64,000 bases of DNA, taken from NCBI GenBank assembly GCA_021442155.1, contig CM038215.1, forward strand, positions 10,502,976 to 10,566,975. The letters run 5' to 3'. Position 1 is the first letter of the stretch. Each line of letters begins with the position of its first letter. This DNA comes from Cymbidium sinense (lineage: Eukaryota; Streptophyta; Magnoliopsida; Asparagales; Orchidaceae). Position numbers and translations under genes: made by a program. Shown in pieces: positions 46,226 to 59,961 of this stretch. A model generated the notes under the pieces. That model saw only the letters and a program-made list of their open reading frames with translations, was not told the origin of the DNA and did no database searches.

Positions 46226-48124
46226 AGGGTTTAAGCTTTTAGGGTTTAGGGTTTAGGGATTGGGTTTAGTGTTTAGGGTTTAGGGTTTAGGGTTTATGGT
46301 TTAGGGTTTAGGATTTTAAGGTTGTATGTTTAGTGTTGTAGGTTTAGGGTTTAGGATTTAGGGTTAGTTTTAAGGTTTAGGGTTTAAAGTTTAGGTGATT
46401 TTTTTAAAGAAAAAATTAAGTAAACCGATAGATTTAGTTTATTTAGTTTATTTTTATATTTATTTTTTATTTTTATCTAAGTTTATTTTTTATTTTTATT
46501 TAATTTAGTTTATTTATTTCAAGTATATTTATTTTAGTTTAGGTGCTTATTTTAGTTTACTTTTAAAGTTAAGGTTTAAGTTTATGTTTATTTTTTAGTT
46601 GAGTTTTATTTTTATTTTATTTTCTAGATTTAAGTTTTATTTTTATTTTAAGTTTAGGTTTAGATTGTTCTTTTATTTTGTTAGGTTTAGGATTTAGGAT
46701 TTTATTTTAGGTTTACTTTTAGATTTCATTTTTTAGTTTAGGTTTAGGTTAATTATTTATTTATTTTTTATTTTATTTAAGTTTAGGTTTTTTTATTTAT
46801 TTGATTTTTTAGTTTATTTAATTTAGGTTTAGGTTTTCAAGTTTTTAGGGTTTAGGGTTTAAGGTTTAGGGTTTAGGGTTCTAGGGTTTAGGGTGTTTGG
46901 TTAGGATTAGGGTTTAGGGTTTAGTGTTTAGGCTTTATGATTTACAGTTTTTAGGGTTTAGGGTTTTGGGTTTTGGGTTTATGGTTTAGGGTTTAGGGTT
47001 AGCTTAGTGTTTAGGGTTATTTTAAAGTTTAGGGTTTAAGGGTTAGGGTTCAAGGTTTAGGGTTCAAGGTTTAGGGTTTAGGGTTAGTGTAGTGGGTTAG
47101 GGTTTTATTTATTATTTATTTTAGCTTATTTTATTTTTTATTATTATTTTTATTTTTATTTTATTTAGTTTATTTATGTTGTTATTTATTTTAATTTAGG
47201 CTTTTTATTTTAGATTATTTTTTAGGTTAAGGCTTAGGTTTAGGTTTAGGTTTATTTTTTAGTTTAGTTTTATTTTTATTTTATTTTTTTGGTTTAGGTT
47301 TTATTTTTTTTATTTTTAGGTTTAGGTTTTAGGTAATTTTTTTGGTTTTATTTTTTTAGTTTAGTTTTATGTTTACTTTTAGCTTATATTGTTTTATTTA
47401 GAGTTTAGGTTTGGGTCTAGGTTTTATTTATTTTAGTTTAACTTATTTTAGTTTAGGTTTAGGTTTATTTTATTTTATTTTAGTTAGATTTGGAGGTTTT
47501 ATTGTATTTAATTTTAGGTTTATTTTTTAGGTTTAGGTTTTATTTAGTTTTATTTTATTTTATTTTATGTTTTATTTTTATTTTAGGTTTAGTTTTATTT
47601 ATTTAGGTTTTTTATTTTTTAGTTTAGTTTAGGTTTTTATTTATTTTATTTTAGTTTAGTTTTTATTTTATTTATTTTCTTTTCTTTTTAGGTTTAGGTT
47701 TTAGTTTAGGTTTTTATTCTATTTTATTTTTTATTTTATTTAAGTTTATGTTTTTTATTTATTTTATTTTTAGGTTTTATTTAGTTTAGGTTTAGGTTTT
47801 TAAGTTGTGGTTTAGGTTTAGGTTTGGTTTAGGGTTTGCGGTTTAGGGTTTAGGGTTTAGGGTTGTTTGTTTTAGGGTTTAGGGTTTAGGATTTAGGGTT
47901 TATGGTTTAGGGTTTAAGGTGGTTTAGTGTTTAGTGTTTAGGGTTTTTATGGATTAGGGTTTAGGGTTTAGGTTTTAGGTTTAGGGTTTAGGTTTTAGTT
48001 TAGGGTTTAGGGTTGAAAGTTTTTTTTTTGACATAGTTTAGGGTTTAGGGTTTAGGGTTTAGGTTTTAATGTATTAAGGTTTATGGTTTAAGGTTTAGGA
48101 TTTAGGGTTTAGGGTTGTTTAGGG
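46226..48124 (+). repeat. Telomere-like array with AT-rich module
   Basis: Module start near 46405 (AATTAAGTAAACCGATAG). A further AT-rich stretch 47105-47800 lacks the start motif. TTTAGGG-rich zones at 46226-46390, 46840-47100 and 47810-48124. No gene. Confidence 0.85.
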
Positions 48125-49522
48125 TTTTTTTAGAAAGTTAGAATTCTAATACCATAAAAGGTAAAAATATAATGTCCTTAAAAGGGGTAAAGCTCTAAAA
48201 TTCTACAACTCTTAGAGCTATAAGAAACCTAAAGGGCTAAATCCCCATCTAAGTACATTAGAAAAAGAAAAGAAAATAAAAAAGTCAATTCAATATCTAA
48301 AAAGCATAAGAGAAAAAGACACATAGTAAGACTAAAAAAATCCTGAAAATAATAAAAAATGAGTCAATAGTAGTGCATGATTTCTTTGAGAAAGCATGAT
48401 AAACAGTAACGACCATTCCCTTTGTAAAGTTCCAACCTGTAAAAGAAATCTGCAAAACCCTACAAAGGCAAAATTCATAGCAAAAAAGAATACTGATAAA
48501 GAAAGGAAAAGGAAGGAGTTGAGAACCAGAAGGCTCAGGCTCATTTAGGGTCATCTCAAGGGGCAACAATACATATGAGCATCTAAACTTCATAAAGAAG
48601 AGTTACAATCATATGTAATGCTTCCAACCATAGAGAAGAGATTTGTAACATCAAATCCATCATAGTCAGCATACTTGATACAAGCAAACATTTAAGGCCA
48701 ATAGTTTGTAGAGTTCCAGATCCTTCTCCATTAAACAAAGAGAAACCAACCAACAACCAGCTAGTTGCCAAACCACCAGGGAAAACCAGAACCAGCCATC
48801 AGCAAGCACCAGACCAATGCAAATTAACAAATAAACAACCAACAAAACCAAGATAGGAGCCCTCAAGCCAATGTCCTAATAAGTAGTAGTCACGAAGCCA
48901 AACTATGGTGAGAAACCACAAATGACTAAATAACACAAAATTTATACCATAAACTAAAGGAAACTTAAGCTGCAACTCGTGCAAATCACGGAAGACAAAA
49001 CATCGACACAAAAGGGGACCAAAGATAGCCACCAACCACCATAAACTAAAATGTTCAATCCAAAAGGGTCAACAAAGGTTCTCCAAGCACAGCAGAAGGC
49101 TCCAACAAATTGTCCAAGAAGAAGGAAAAGACCAACAAGAAGAAAAATCATCCAATCAAGATTCCAAGGACAACTAAAACTCCTCCAACCAAACCAGCTA
49201 TGTAAAACAGCCATAAGGCAACGACCAGAGAACAACCCATCATAAGTAATGAACAAAGGAAGCATCCCCATCAGCCAAGCAAATGTAGAAAATTAATAAA
49301 GCACCACACAATAGTCATTCAAAAGAAGAACAACCACCATAGAAAGGCAACAATAGCAGCTAGCCAGGACCAACCGAAAAACAAAGCTTCCCTAGCAACA
49401 AAGACTAACCCGACATGAAGCGTAATAACAACACAAAACGTGCTACAAACAACGCACCCAACAGAGGCTAATATTAGGAGAATAACCAAACACAAAACCA
49501 AGGCAAAAGAATAACCAATAGG
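48125..49522 (-). mobile_element. L1-type LINE 3' fragment, copy L-c
   Basis: Plus strand: poly-T (48125-48131), GAAAGTTAGAATTCTAATACCATA (split by one base change from the family end), then the common 3' region. It ends at 49522 inside sequence that in copy L-b corresponds to about 5100, so its 5' limit differs from that of L-a, L-b, L-d and L-e. Hydrophobic minus-strand frames (48297-49501) are low-complexity by-products. Confidence 0.85.
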
Positions 49523-51083
49523 ATTTAGGGTTAGGGTTTTTTTATTTTGTTTTATTTATTTTTAAATTAAGTAAACTAGTAGGTTTAGGTTTAATTAGTT
49601 TATTTTTTATTTATTTTAGTTTATTTCTTATTTTATTTTTTATTTAAGTTTATTTTATTTTTATTTAGTTTAGTTTACTTATTTTAGGTTTATTTATTTT
49701 TGTTTAGGCTTTTTATTTTAGTTTATTTTTTAGGTTTAGATTTAGTTGTTTAGTTTAGTTTTATTTTTATTTTATTTTTTTGGTTTTGGGATTTATTTGT
49801 AATTTTTAGGTTAATGTTTATGTTTTTATTATATATTTTAGGTTTAGGTTTAGGTTTAGGTTTTTATTTTTAATTTTTAAGTTTAGGTTTTTATTTTTTT
49901 AGGTTTAGGTTTTTTTATTTATATTATTTTTAAGTTTTATTTAGTTTAGGTTTAGATTTTTTAGATTTTTAGGGTTTATTTTTTGGGGTTTAGGGTTTAG
50001 GTTTTGGAGTTTAGGGTTTAGGGTTTAGGATTTTAGGGTTTACGATTTAGAGTTTAAGGTTAGTTTTAGGGTTTAGGGTTGAGGTTTTTTATTCTATTTT
50101 TTATTATTTTTAAATTAATTAAATTCTTAGGTTTAGGTTTATTTAGTTTATTTTTTATTTATTTTAATTTTTTTTTATTTTTTATTTTTATTTAGGTTTA
50201 TTTATATTTTTATTTAGTTTAGGTTATTTATTTTAATTTATTTATTTTAGTTTAGGTTTTTTATATTAGTTTAAGATTTATTTTTTATTTTTAGGTTTAG
50301 GTTTATGTTTTTTATTTTATTTTTTTAGGTTTAGGTTTTGGGTTTGTAATTTAGGTTTATTTTAAGGTTATATTTTTTAGTTCAGGTTTAGGTTTATTTT
50401 TTGTTTATCTTATTTTATTTAGTTTAGGTTTAGATTTAGGTTTAGGTTTAGTTTAATCTAATTTTAGGTTTAGGTTTTATTTATTTTAATTTAGTTTATT
50501 TTAGTTTAGGATTAAATTTATTTTATTTTTATTTTAAGTTTAGGTTTTTTTTAAGATTATGGATTAGGTTTTTTTTAAGGTTTATTTTTTATGTTTAGGT
50601 TCTTATTTAGTTTATTTTATTTTATTTTAGCTTTCTTTTATTTTTATTTTAGGTTTATTTTTTATTTTATTTAGGTTTTATTTACTTTAGTTTAAGTATT
50701 TATTTATTTTATTTAAGTTTAGTTATTATTTTTTATTTTCTTTTCTTTTTAGGATTAAGTTTTTGTTTAGGTTTTTATTTTATTTTATTTTAGTTTAAGA
50801 TTTTTAATTTATCTTATTTTTAGTTTTTATTTAGTTTAGGCTTAGGTTTTTAGCTTTTTAGGGTTTAGGGTTTAAGGTTTGGGGTTTAGCATTTTGGGTT
50901 TAAGGTTTAGGGTTTATGGTTTAGGGTTTTAGGGTTTAGGGTTTAGGTTTTCCGTTTAGGACTTAGGGTTTAGGAGGTTTAGGGTTTTGGGTTTAGGGTT
51001 TTTAGGGTTTAGGGTTTATGGTTTAGGGTTTATCTTTTTGGTTTAGGGTTTAGGTTTTTGTTTAGGGTTTAAGGTTTTAGTTA
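49523..51083 (+). repeat. Telomere-like array with two AT-rich modules
   Basis: Module starts near 49563 (AAATTAAGTAAACTAGTAGG) and 50105. TTTAGGG-rich at 49970-50090 and 50860-51083. No gene. Confidence 0.85.
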
Positions 51084-51570
51084 TTTTTTTAATAGAGGAC
51101 AATTTCAAATTCAACATTTCTTCTTTTTTATTTCATCAACCAAGTAACACACTAAGTTTTTGAAGACACAAGCAGCAACATAGATAAAAATGAGCACGCA
51201 CAGAGCAAATCAAAAACCCTAGATGACTAGAACTGTCTCTATTGTAAAGACATAGTTCCATAAGTAGCAGATCTGATCAGCCATTCTTTAGTTTCTCAAG
51301 TTCCCATCAGAACCAACCCATTCTTTTGAGCTGCAGGATCAACCATCATATCCCTGATCTATCACTCCACCACAACCATGGCTGTAACATCCATCACTCC
51401 TCCCACCTCAATAACCACCACTGCTCTGACTACCACCTCTATATCCACCAGCACCTCCAAATCCCCCACCACCACAATGATAACCACAGCCTCCACCATC
51501 CCCTCGTGTACTAGATCTTGACTGTGCCTGGTTGACGATGTTGTTCATGTCATCAATGTTCTACACATTC
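51084..51570 (-). pseudogene. GRP mRNA 3' fragment, copy G11
   Basis: Full span with the usual breakpoint (CTACACATTC|TTAGTG). About 160 bp before LINE copy L-d. Plus-strand frame 51326-51514 is an antisense shadow. Confidence 0.8.
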
Positions 51571-51727
51571 TTAGTGTTTAGGCTTAGGTTTCAGTTTATT
51601 AGGTTGTAGGTTTTAGGCTTATTTTTTAGTTTTTTAGTTACTTTTACTTTAAGTTTAGGGTTTGGGGTTTAGGGTTTATGGTTTAGGGTTAGGGTTTAGA
51701 GCTTAGGGTTTAGGGTTTAGGGTTTAG
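51571..51727 (+). repeat. Telomere-like repeat between G11 and LINE L-d
   Basis: GRP-flank phrase then TTTAGGG. Shorter than the equivalent spacers at 3225-3567 and 55871-56140. Confidence 0.8.
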
Positions 51728-52954
51728 TTTTTTTTTTGGAAAAGATAGAATTTTATTACCATAAAAGGAAATGATAAAATGTCCTTAAAAGGGGTAAAGC
51801 TCTAAAATTCTATTGTTCTTAGAGCCACAAGAAACCAAAAGAGCTAAACTCCCACCTAAGTTCATTAGAAAAGAAAAGATAATAGAAGAGAAAATAGAAT
51901 AGCTAAAAAGCATAACAGAAAAAGACACAAAGTAATATCAAAACAAATCTTGAAATCAGTAAAGGGATGAGTCACCAGTAGTCCATGATTCCTTTGAGAA
52001 AGCAAAATAAGCAAGATCCACAACAACAATGCTTGGCTTGACTGAGTAACGACCATTCCCTTTGGAAAGTTCCAACCTATAAAAGAAATCTGCAAAACAT
52101 TACGAAGGCAAAATTCATAGCTAAAAAGGATAAGGATAAAGAGAGGAAAAGGAGAGAGCTGAGAATGAGTAGGCTCAGGCTCAATTAGGATCATCTCAAG
52201 GGGCAACAATGCATATGAGCATCCAAAGTTTATAAAGAAGGGTTACCATCATATGTAATGCTACCAAGTATAGAGAAGAGGTGAGTAGCATCAAAGCCAT
52301 CATAGCCAACATACCTGATACAAGCAAACATCCAAGGCCAGTAATCTATAGAGTTCTAGATTCTACACCATTAAACAAAGAGCAATCAGCTAGCGACCTG
52401 CTGGTAGCCATACCACCAAACAAAATCTACAACAGACTTATCATAATAAGCTAGAGAGAGGCTAGAACAAAGTTATAACACCAACAAAAACCATTATCCA
52501 AATACCCATCCAAGCTCCAAACCAAGGAAAACTAGAACCATTCATTAGCAAGCACCAGGCCAATGCCAATTAACTGAGAAATAATCGACCAAACTAGGAT
52601 AGGAGCCCTCAATCCAAAGTCACAAGAAGTAGCAGTCATCATGCAAAACTAGGGTGAGCAACCACAAATGACTAAATAACTCAAAAATGAAACCATCAAC
52701 TAGTAAAAAATAATTCAATTTCAAGAGGAGAGCCAATTAACCAACCAATGCAAAACATAAAATAAAGGCTGAGCAAAAACATCTCATCCACCAACAACCA
52801 GAGTAACAAGGAAGAGAAGACAGTAGCCACAAGGCCAAGAAAACCAAGCCAACCCAAGCTGGAAAGACAGGAACCACCAACTAGCAACCACCAGGCCAAC
52901 CCAAAAGCTAGAAGTCAAAAACATAACCCAACTCAGGCACAAAAGTGAAAAAAA
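51728..52954 (-). mobile_element. L1-type LINE 3' fragment, copy L-d (B subfamily)
   Basis: Poly-T at 51728-51737, then the family 3' end. It carries the B deletion (CCATCAACTAG|TAAAAAATAATTC at about 52691-52715) shared with copy L-a, and the common 5' breakpoint at 52954. Confidence 0.85.
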
Positions 52955-55384
52955 GTTTAGGGTTTAGGGATTAGGGTTTAAAGTTTATGGTTTAGGGTTA
53001 GGGTTTAGGGCTTAGGGTTTAGGGTTTAGTGTTTAAGCTTTAGGGTTTAGGGTTTTGAGGGTTTAGGGTTTAGGGTTTAGGGTTTAGCGTTAGTTTAGAG
53101 TTTTTAGGTTAGTTTATGGTTTAGGGTTTATGGTTTTTTATGGTTTAAGGATTATGGTTTAGGGTTTTTACGGTTTAGTGTTCAGGGCTAATATTTAGCG
53201 TTGAGGGTTTAGGGTATAAGGTTTAATTTAGGTTTAGGGGTTTTTTATTAATTAAGTAAACTGAATGGTTTAGGTTTAAAAAATTTATTTAGTTGATTTT
53301 TTTTCTTTATTTTAGTTTATTTTATTTTTATTTTTTTTAGGAATATTTTTTTTATTTTTATTTTGTTCAATTTATTTATTTTATTTTAAGTTTTATATTT
53401 TAGTTTATTTTTTAGGTTTAGGTTTAGGTCTATGTTTACTTTTTAGTTTAGTTTTATTTTTATTTTATTTTTTAGGTTTAGGTTCTATTTTTTATTTTTA
53501 TGTTTAGGTTTAGGTCTATGTTTACTTTTTAGTTTAGTTTTAATTTTATTTTATTTTTTAGGTTTAGGTTTTATTTTTTATTTTTAGGTTTAGGTTTTAG
53601 TTTTTATTTTATTTTTTTAAGTTTAAGTTTTAGGTTTTTATTTTAGGTTTATTTTTAGATTTTTTTTTCTAGTTTAGGTTTAGGTTTATTTTTTGTTTAT
53701 TTAATTTTATTTACTTTAGGGTTTAGGTTTAACTTATTTTAGGTTGAGGTTTAAGTTTTATTTATTTTAATTTAGTTTATTTTGGTTTTGGTTTTAGTTT
53801 ATTTTATTTTTTTTATTTTATGTTTAGGGTTTAGGTTTTATTTTTATTTATTTTTAGGTTTATTTTCATGTTTAGGTTTTTATTTAGTTTTTTATTTGAT
53901 TTTATTTTAGGTTTATTTTATTTTTATTTTATGTTTTGTTTTTCTATTTTATTTATGTTATTTATTTTTAGGTTTGTTTTATTTTTTTAGTTTACTTTAG
54001 GTTTTTATTTATTTTATTCTTAATTATTTTTTATTTTTTATTTTATTTCAATCTTATCTTTTGGTTTATGTTTAGGTTTTAGTTTAGGTTTTTATTTTAT
54101 TTTATTTTTATTTTATTTTATTTAGGTTTAGTTTTTTTATTTATTTTATTTTTAGGTTTTATTTAGTTTAGGTTTAGATTTTTAAGGCTTTTAGGGTTTA
54201 GGGTTTAGGTTTAGGGTTTAAGGTTTGGGGTTTAGGGGTTAGGGTTTAGGGTTGTATGTTTTATGGTTTAGGGTTTAGGGTTTATGGTTTAGGGTTTAGG
54301 GTTTTAGAGTTTAAGGTTTAGGGTTTAGCGTTAGGTTTAGGGTTTAGGGATTAGGTTTAAGGTTTTTTTTTAATTTTTTTTAATTTTTTTTAAATTAAGG
54401 AAACTGTTATGTTTAGGTTCATTTAGTTTGTTTAGTATATTTTATTTGTTTAAGTTTATTTTATTTTTTATCTTATTTAGGTTTATTATTATTTTTATTT
54501 AGTTTAGTTAATTTATTTTAGGTTTTTTATTTTAGTTTATTTTTAGGTTTATGTTTAGGTTTTATTTTAGTTTTATTTTTATTTTATTTTGTAGGTTTTG
54601 GTTTTATTTTTTATCTTTAGGTTTAGGTTTAGATTTTTATTTTATTTTTTTAGGTTTAGGTTTTAGTTTTTTATTTTTTATTTATTTTAAGGTTTTATTT
54701 TTTTAGTTTAGGTTTAGGTTTATTTTTAGTTTATTTTATTTTATTTAGTTTAGGTTTAGTTATTTTAGGTTTAGGTTTAGGTTTAATTTATTTTAGCTTA
54801 GTTTATTTTAGTTTAGGTTTAGGTTTATTTTATTTTTACTTTAGGTTTAACTTTTTTTAGTTTAGAGTTTAAGTTTATTTATTACTTATTTTTTTAATTT
54901 ATTTTTAGGTTTAGGTTTTTATTTAGTTTTTATTTTATTTTATTTTTATTTTAGGTTTAGTTTTCATTTTAATTTGGTCTTTTATTTTTTAATTTAGTTT
55001 AGGTTTTTATTTATTTAATTTTAGTTTAGTTTTTTTAATATTGTTCTTTTTTAGGTTTAAGTTTAGGTTTTGGTTTGTTAGTTTAGGTTTTAGCTTAGGT
55101 TTTTATTTTTTTTATTTTTTATTTTGTTTTGGTTTAGGTTTGTTTATTTATTTTATTTTTAGGGTTTATTTAGTTTTGTTTTAGGTTTTAGCTTATTATG
55201 GATTAGGGTTTTGGGTTAGTTTAGGGTTTAAGGTTGAGGGTTTAGGGTTTAGGCATTAGGTTTTAGGGTTTAGGGTTTAGGTTTTACGATTTAGGGTTTA
55301 GAGTTTAGGATTTTAGGGTTTAGGGTTTAGGGTTTTGGTTTTAGGTTTAAAGTTCAGGTTTTAATTTAGGGTTTGGTTTTTTGG
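52955..55384 (+). repeat. Telomere-like array with two AT-rich modules (duplicate of 521-2734)
   Basis: Module starts near 53238 and 54390. It shares rare phrases with 521-2734: GGTCTATGTTTACTTTTTAG (about 53428 and again about 53514) and ATTTTAATTTGGTCTTTTAT (about 54968). No gene. Confidence 0.85.
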
Positions 55385-55870
55385 TTTTTTTTAACAGAGA
55401 GCAAATTTAGATTCAACATTTTTTCTTTTTGATTTCATCAACCAAGTAGCACAACAAGTTTTCTAAGACACAAGAGAAAACATATATCAGAAGTGAGCAG
55501 GCATAGAGCAAATCAAAAACCCTAAATTATTAGAGCAGTCTCTACAGTAAAGACATTTCCATAAGCAGCAGATCGAATCGGTCATTCTATAGTTTCTCCA
55601 ATTCCCATCATAACCACCCTAGCCTCTCGAGTAGAAAGATCAACCATCATATCCCCTATCTCTCCCTCCACCATCACCAAGGCTGTAACCTCCATCGGTC
55701 CTCCCACCTCGGTAAGCACCATTGTTCGGACCACCACCTCCATATCCACTAGCACCTTGAGATCTCCCACCACCACTGCAATAAATTACACCTCCGCCTT
55801 CACCTCCATCTCCAGATCTAGACTTAGCCTGGTTGATGGTGATGTTCTTGTCGTCAAGGTTCTACTATTC
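55385..55870 (-). pseudogene. GRP mRNA 3' fragment, copy G12
   Basis: Full span, poly-T edge at 55385-55392. Glycine-rich tail partly recoded by frameshifts. Breakpoint TTCTACTATTC|TTAAGG. The 64-codon minus frame 55582-55776 is a valine-rich shadow frame. Confidence 0.8.
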
Positions 55871-56140
55871 TTAAGGTTTAGGTTTATTAGGTTTTAGGGT
55901 TTAGGTTTAGGTTTGAGGTTAAGGGTTTATTGGTTTAGGGTTTAGGGTTAGGGTTTAATGTTTAGGGTTTTGGGTTTTGGATTTTTTACTTTTAAGGTTT
56001 AGGGTTTACGGTTAGGGTTTAGGGTTTAGGGTTTAGAGTTTTGGATTTTAGGGTTTAAGGTTTAGGGTTTAAGGTTTAGGTTTTAGGGTTTAGGGTTTAG
56101 GGTTTGGGTTTAGGGTTTAAGGTTTTAGGGTTAAGGATTA
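55871..56140 (+). repeat. Telomere-like repeat between G12 and LINE L-e
   Basis: GRP-flank phrase shortened, then degenerate TTTAGGG. Confidence 0.8.
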
Positions 56141-58064
56141 TTTCGGGGGGCGAGGGTAGGGGAGTGGAGGGGGAAGTTAGAATTTTATTACCATAGAAGG
56201 AAAATATACAATGTACTTAAAAGGGGTAAAGCTCTAAAATTCTACTCCTCTCAGAGCTACAAGAAACCCAAAGAGCTAAGCTCCCATCTAAGTACATTAA
56301 AAAAAGAAAACAAAATAAAAGTTCAAATACAATAGCTAAAAAGCATATGAGAAAAAGACACAGAGTAAGACTAAAACAAATCCAAAAAATAGTAGAAGAA
56401 TGAGTCAGCAATAGTTCATGATTTCTTTGAGAAAGCAAGAAAAGCAAGATCCACAATAATAGCACTTGGGTTGACTGAGTAATGGCCATTCCCTCTATAA
56501 AATTTGAACCTATAAAAGAAATTTACAACACACTACAATGACAAATGTCATAGCTAAAATTGATAAGGATAAAGAGAGGAAAAGGAGAGAGCTGAGAAAG
56601 AGAAGGATCAGGCTCAGTTATGATCAACTCAAGGAGAAACAATACATATGAGCATCCAAACTTCATAAAGAAGGGTTACAATCATATGTAATGCTACCAA
56701 CCAAAGAGAAGAGGTGAGTAACATCAAAGCCATTATAGCTAGAATACCTGATACACACAAACCGCCAAAGCCAACAGTCCATAGAGTTCTAGATCCTGCA
56801 CCATTTAACAAAGACCAATCGGCCAACAACCAACTAGCAGCCAAACAACCAAACAAAAACCACAACAGATTAATCACAATAACCCAAAGTGAGGCTAGAA
56901 CAAAGTCAAAACACCAACAACAACCATTATCCAAATACCCATCCAAGCTCCAAACTAGAAAAAACCCAAAACTAGTAGTCAACAACCACTAGACCCATGC
57001 CAATTTACAGAGAAATTGCCAACAAAACCAAGATAGTATCCCTCAAGCCAAAGCCCCAACATGTAGCAGTCACCAAGCCAATCTAGGGTGAGCAACCATA
57101 AATGACTAAATCGCTCAGAAATGAAACAATCAACTGAAGGAAACATAAGCTGCAGCCAGTGCAAATCAACAGAACACAAAATAGTCACACAAAAGGAATC
57201 CACCAACCACTAGAAACCAAAAAGTCCAATCTAAAAAGATCAATAAAGGTTCAGCCGACACAACAAAAGGCTCCAACAAATTGTTCAAGAATAAGGAAAA
57301 GATCAACAAAGAAAAAAATCAACCAACCAAGATTCCAAGGAAAACTAAAAGTCCTTCAACCAAACCAGCTACATAAATCATCCATAAGGTAACCACCATA
57401 GAATAGCCCATAACCAACAAAGGAAGCATCCCCAATAGCCAAGGAAAAGCAAAAAAATTGACAAAGCACCATACAATAGAGGTCCAAAAGAAGCACAACA
57501 ATAATAGAAAGGCAATAATAGTAGCTAGCCAGGACTTGCCAAAAAACCAAACTTCCTTTGTAATAAAGACTAACCCGACAGAAAGAATAATAATAACACA
57601 AAATGTGCTGCAAATAATGTACCCAGTAGAGGCTAACATCAAGAGAATTACCAAATGTAAAACCTAGGAAAAAGAAGGATCCAGTAATAAATAACAAGAA
57701 ATTGGGATGCAACACAAAAAAGTAGCTAGGAAATTCTATAAAAGGAGGTTCAGAAAGGAAACAACCAATAGTAGTTCACAGTAGGAAGGCCACCCATCCA
57801 AGAATGAAAACTAGCAAAAAGTAATTCGAGTTCAAGAGGAGAGCCAACAAACCAACTAGTGTAGAAAAAAAAATAAAGCTAGAGCAGAAGCCATCTAATT
57901 CGCCAGCAACCAAAGTACAAGGTAGAGAAGACAACATCCACTATGCTTAAAAAACCAAGCCAACCTAGGATGGAAAAACAAGAACCACCAAGTACAAACC
58001 ACCAGGCCAACCCAAAAGCAAGAGGTCAAAAATATAACCCAACTCAGCCAAAAGTGAAAATAAG
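56141..58064 (-). mobile_element. L1-type LINE 3' fragment, copy L-e (A subfamily)
   Basis: Begins with a G-rich tract on plus (GGGGGGCGAGGGTAGGGGAG, then GGAGGGGG, 56145-56173), then GAAGTTAGAATTTTATTACC. Full-length A form as in L-b, same 5' breakpoint (58064). Non-coding; frames 56217-57715 are by-products. Confidence 0.85.
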
Positions 58065-59952
58065 TTCAGGGTTTAGGTTTAGGTTTTTTTGAGGGTTTAG
58101 GGTTTAAGGTTTAGGGTTTTATGGTTAATTTGGATTTAGGGTTTATGGTTTAGGGTTTTAGGGTTTAAGGTTTAAGGTTTAGGATATTATTACAGTTTAG
58201 GGTTTAGGGTTTAAGGTTTATTTTAGGTTTAGGGTTTTTTTTTTAAATTAAGTAAACGGTAGGTTTAGGTTTATTTAGTTTATTTAATTTATTTTTTATT
58301 TATTCTATTTTTTATTTTTATTTAGGTTTATTTAGCTTTTATTTAGTTTAGTTTATTTATTTTAGGTTTATTTATATTAGTTTATGTATTTTATTTTAGT
58401 TTGTTTTTTAGGTTTAGGTTTAGGTTTATGTTTATTTTTTAGTTTAGTTTTATAATAATTTTATTTTTTCAGGTTTAGGTTTTATTTTTTTTAGGTTTAG
58501 GTTTTAGGTTTTTATTTTAGGTTTATTTTTAGCTTTTAATTTTTAGTTTAGGCTTAGGTTTATTTTATGTTTATTTTATTTTATTTAGTTTAGGGTTTAG
58601 GTTTAATTTATTTAAGTTTTATGTTTATGTTTTATTTTTTATTTTTTTTATGTTTACTTTTTAGGTTTAGGTTATTATTTAGTTTTTATTTTACTTTATT
58701 TTAGGTTTATTTTATAATTTTTTCCTTTTAGTTTTTATTTTACTTAGGTTTTTTATTTTTAAGTTTATTTTGTTTTTTAGTTTTGTTTAGTTTATTTTTT
58801 TTAAAGTTTACGTTTAGGTTTAGGTTTAGGTTTAGGTTTAGGTTTTTATTTTGTTTTATTTTTTATTTTATTTAGGTTTAGGTTTATTTATTCATTTTAT
58901 TTTTAAGTTTTATTTAATTTACGTTTAAGTTTTTAGGTATTTAGTGTTTAGGGTTTAGGGTTTAGGATTTGGGGTTTAGGGTTTAGGGTTTAGGGTTATA
59001 GGTTTTAGGGTTTAGGGTTTAGGGTTTAGGGTTTAGGGTTTAGGGTTTTAGGGTTTAGGGTTTAGGGTTTATTTTAGGTTTAAGGTTTTTGTTTTAAATT
59101 ATGTAAACTAGTAGGTTTAGGTTTATTTAGTTTATTTAGTTTTATTTATTTATTTTTAGTTTGTTTTATTTTTTTTATTTTGGTTTATTAGTTTTTTTAT
59201 TTAGTTTAGTTTTTTTTTTATTTTAGGTTTATTTATTTTAGTTTAGGTTTTTTATTTTAGTTTATTTTTTAGGTTTAGGTTTATTTTTTAGTTTAGTTTT
59301 ATTTCTATTTTATTTTTTAGGTTTAGGTTTATTTTATTTTTTAGGTTTGTGCTTTATTTTATTTTCTGGTTTAGTTTTTTTTTTTATTTTAGGTTTATTT
59401 TGGGTTTTATTTTTTATTTTAGCTCAGTTTATTTTAGTTTATTTTGTTTACGTTTAGGTTTCGATTTAGTTTATTTTAGGTTTAGGTTTAGGTTTTATTT
59501 ATTTTAGTTTAGGTTTAAGTTAATTTTATTATTATTTTAGGTTTAGGTTTTTTGTTTAGGGTTTAAGTTTTTTTTTTTAATTTTTAGGTTTATTTTTTAG
59601 GTTTAGGTTTTTATTTTATTTTATTTTATATTTATTTTATTTTTATTTTAAGTTTAGTTTTTATTTTTATTTAGGTTTTTTATTTTTTTAGTTTAGTTTA
59701 GGTTTCTATTTCTTTTATTTTAGTTTAGTTTTTATTTTTTAATTTTTTTTTAGGTTTAGGTTTAGGTTTAGGTGTAAGTTTAGGTTTTTATTTTATTTTG
59801 GTTTAGGTGTAAGTTTAGGTTTTTATTTTTATTTTGGTTTAGGTATTTTTATTTATTTTTATTTAGATTTTTTTTATTTAGGTTTAGGTTTTTAGCTTTT
59901 TAGGGTTTAGGGTTTAGGATTTAGGGTTTAGGGTTTGGCGTTTAGTGTTTAG
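58065..59952 (+). repeat. Telomere-like array with two AT-rich modules
   Basis: Module starts near 58243 and 59090. Contains the longest perfect TTTAGGG run noticed (six units, 59004-59045). No GRP fragment in this unit. Confidence 0.9.
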
Positions 59953-59961
59953 GTTTTTTTA

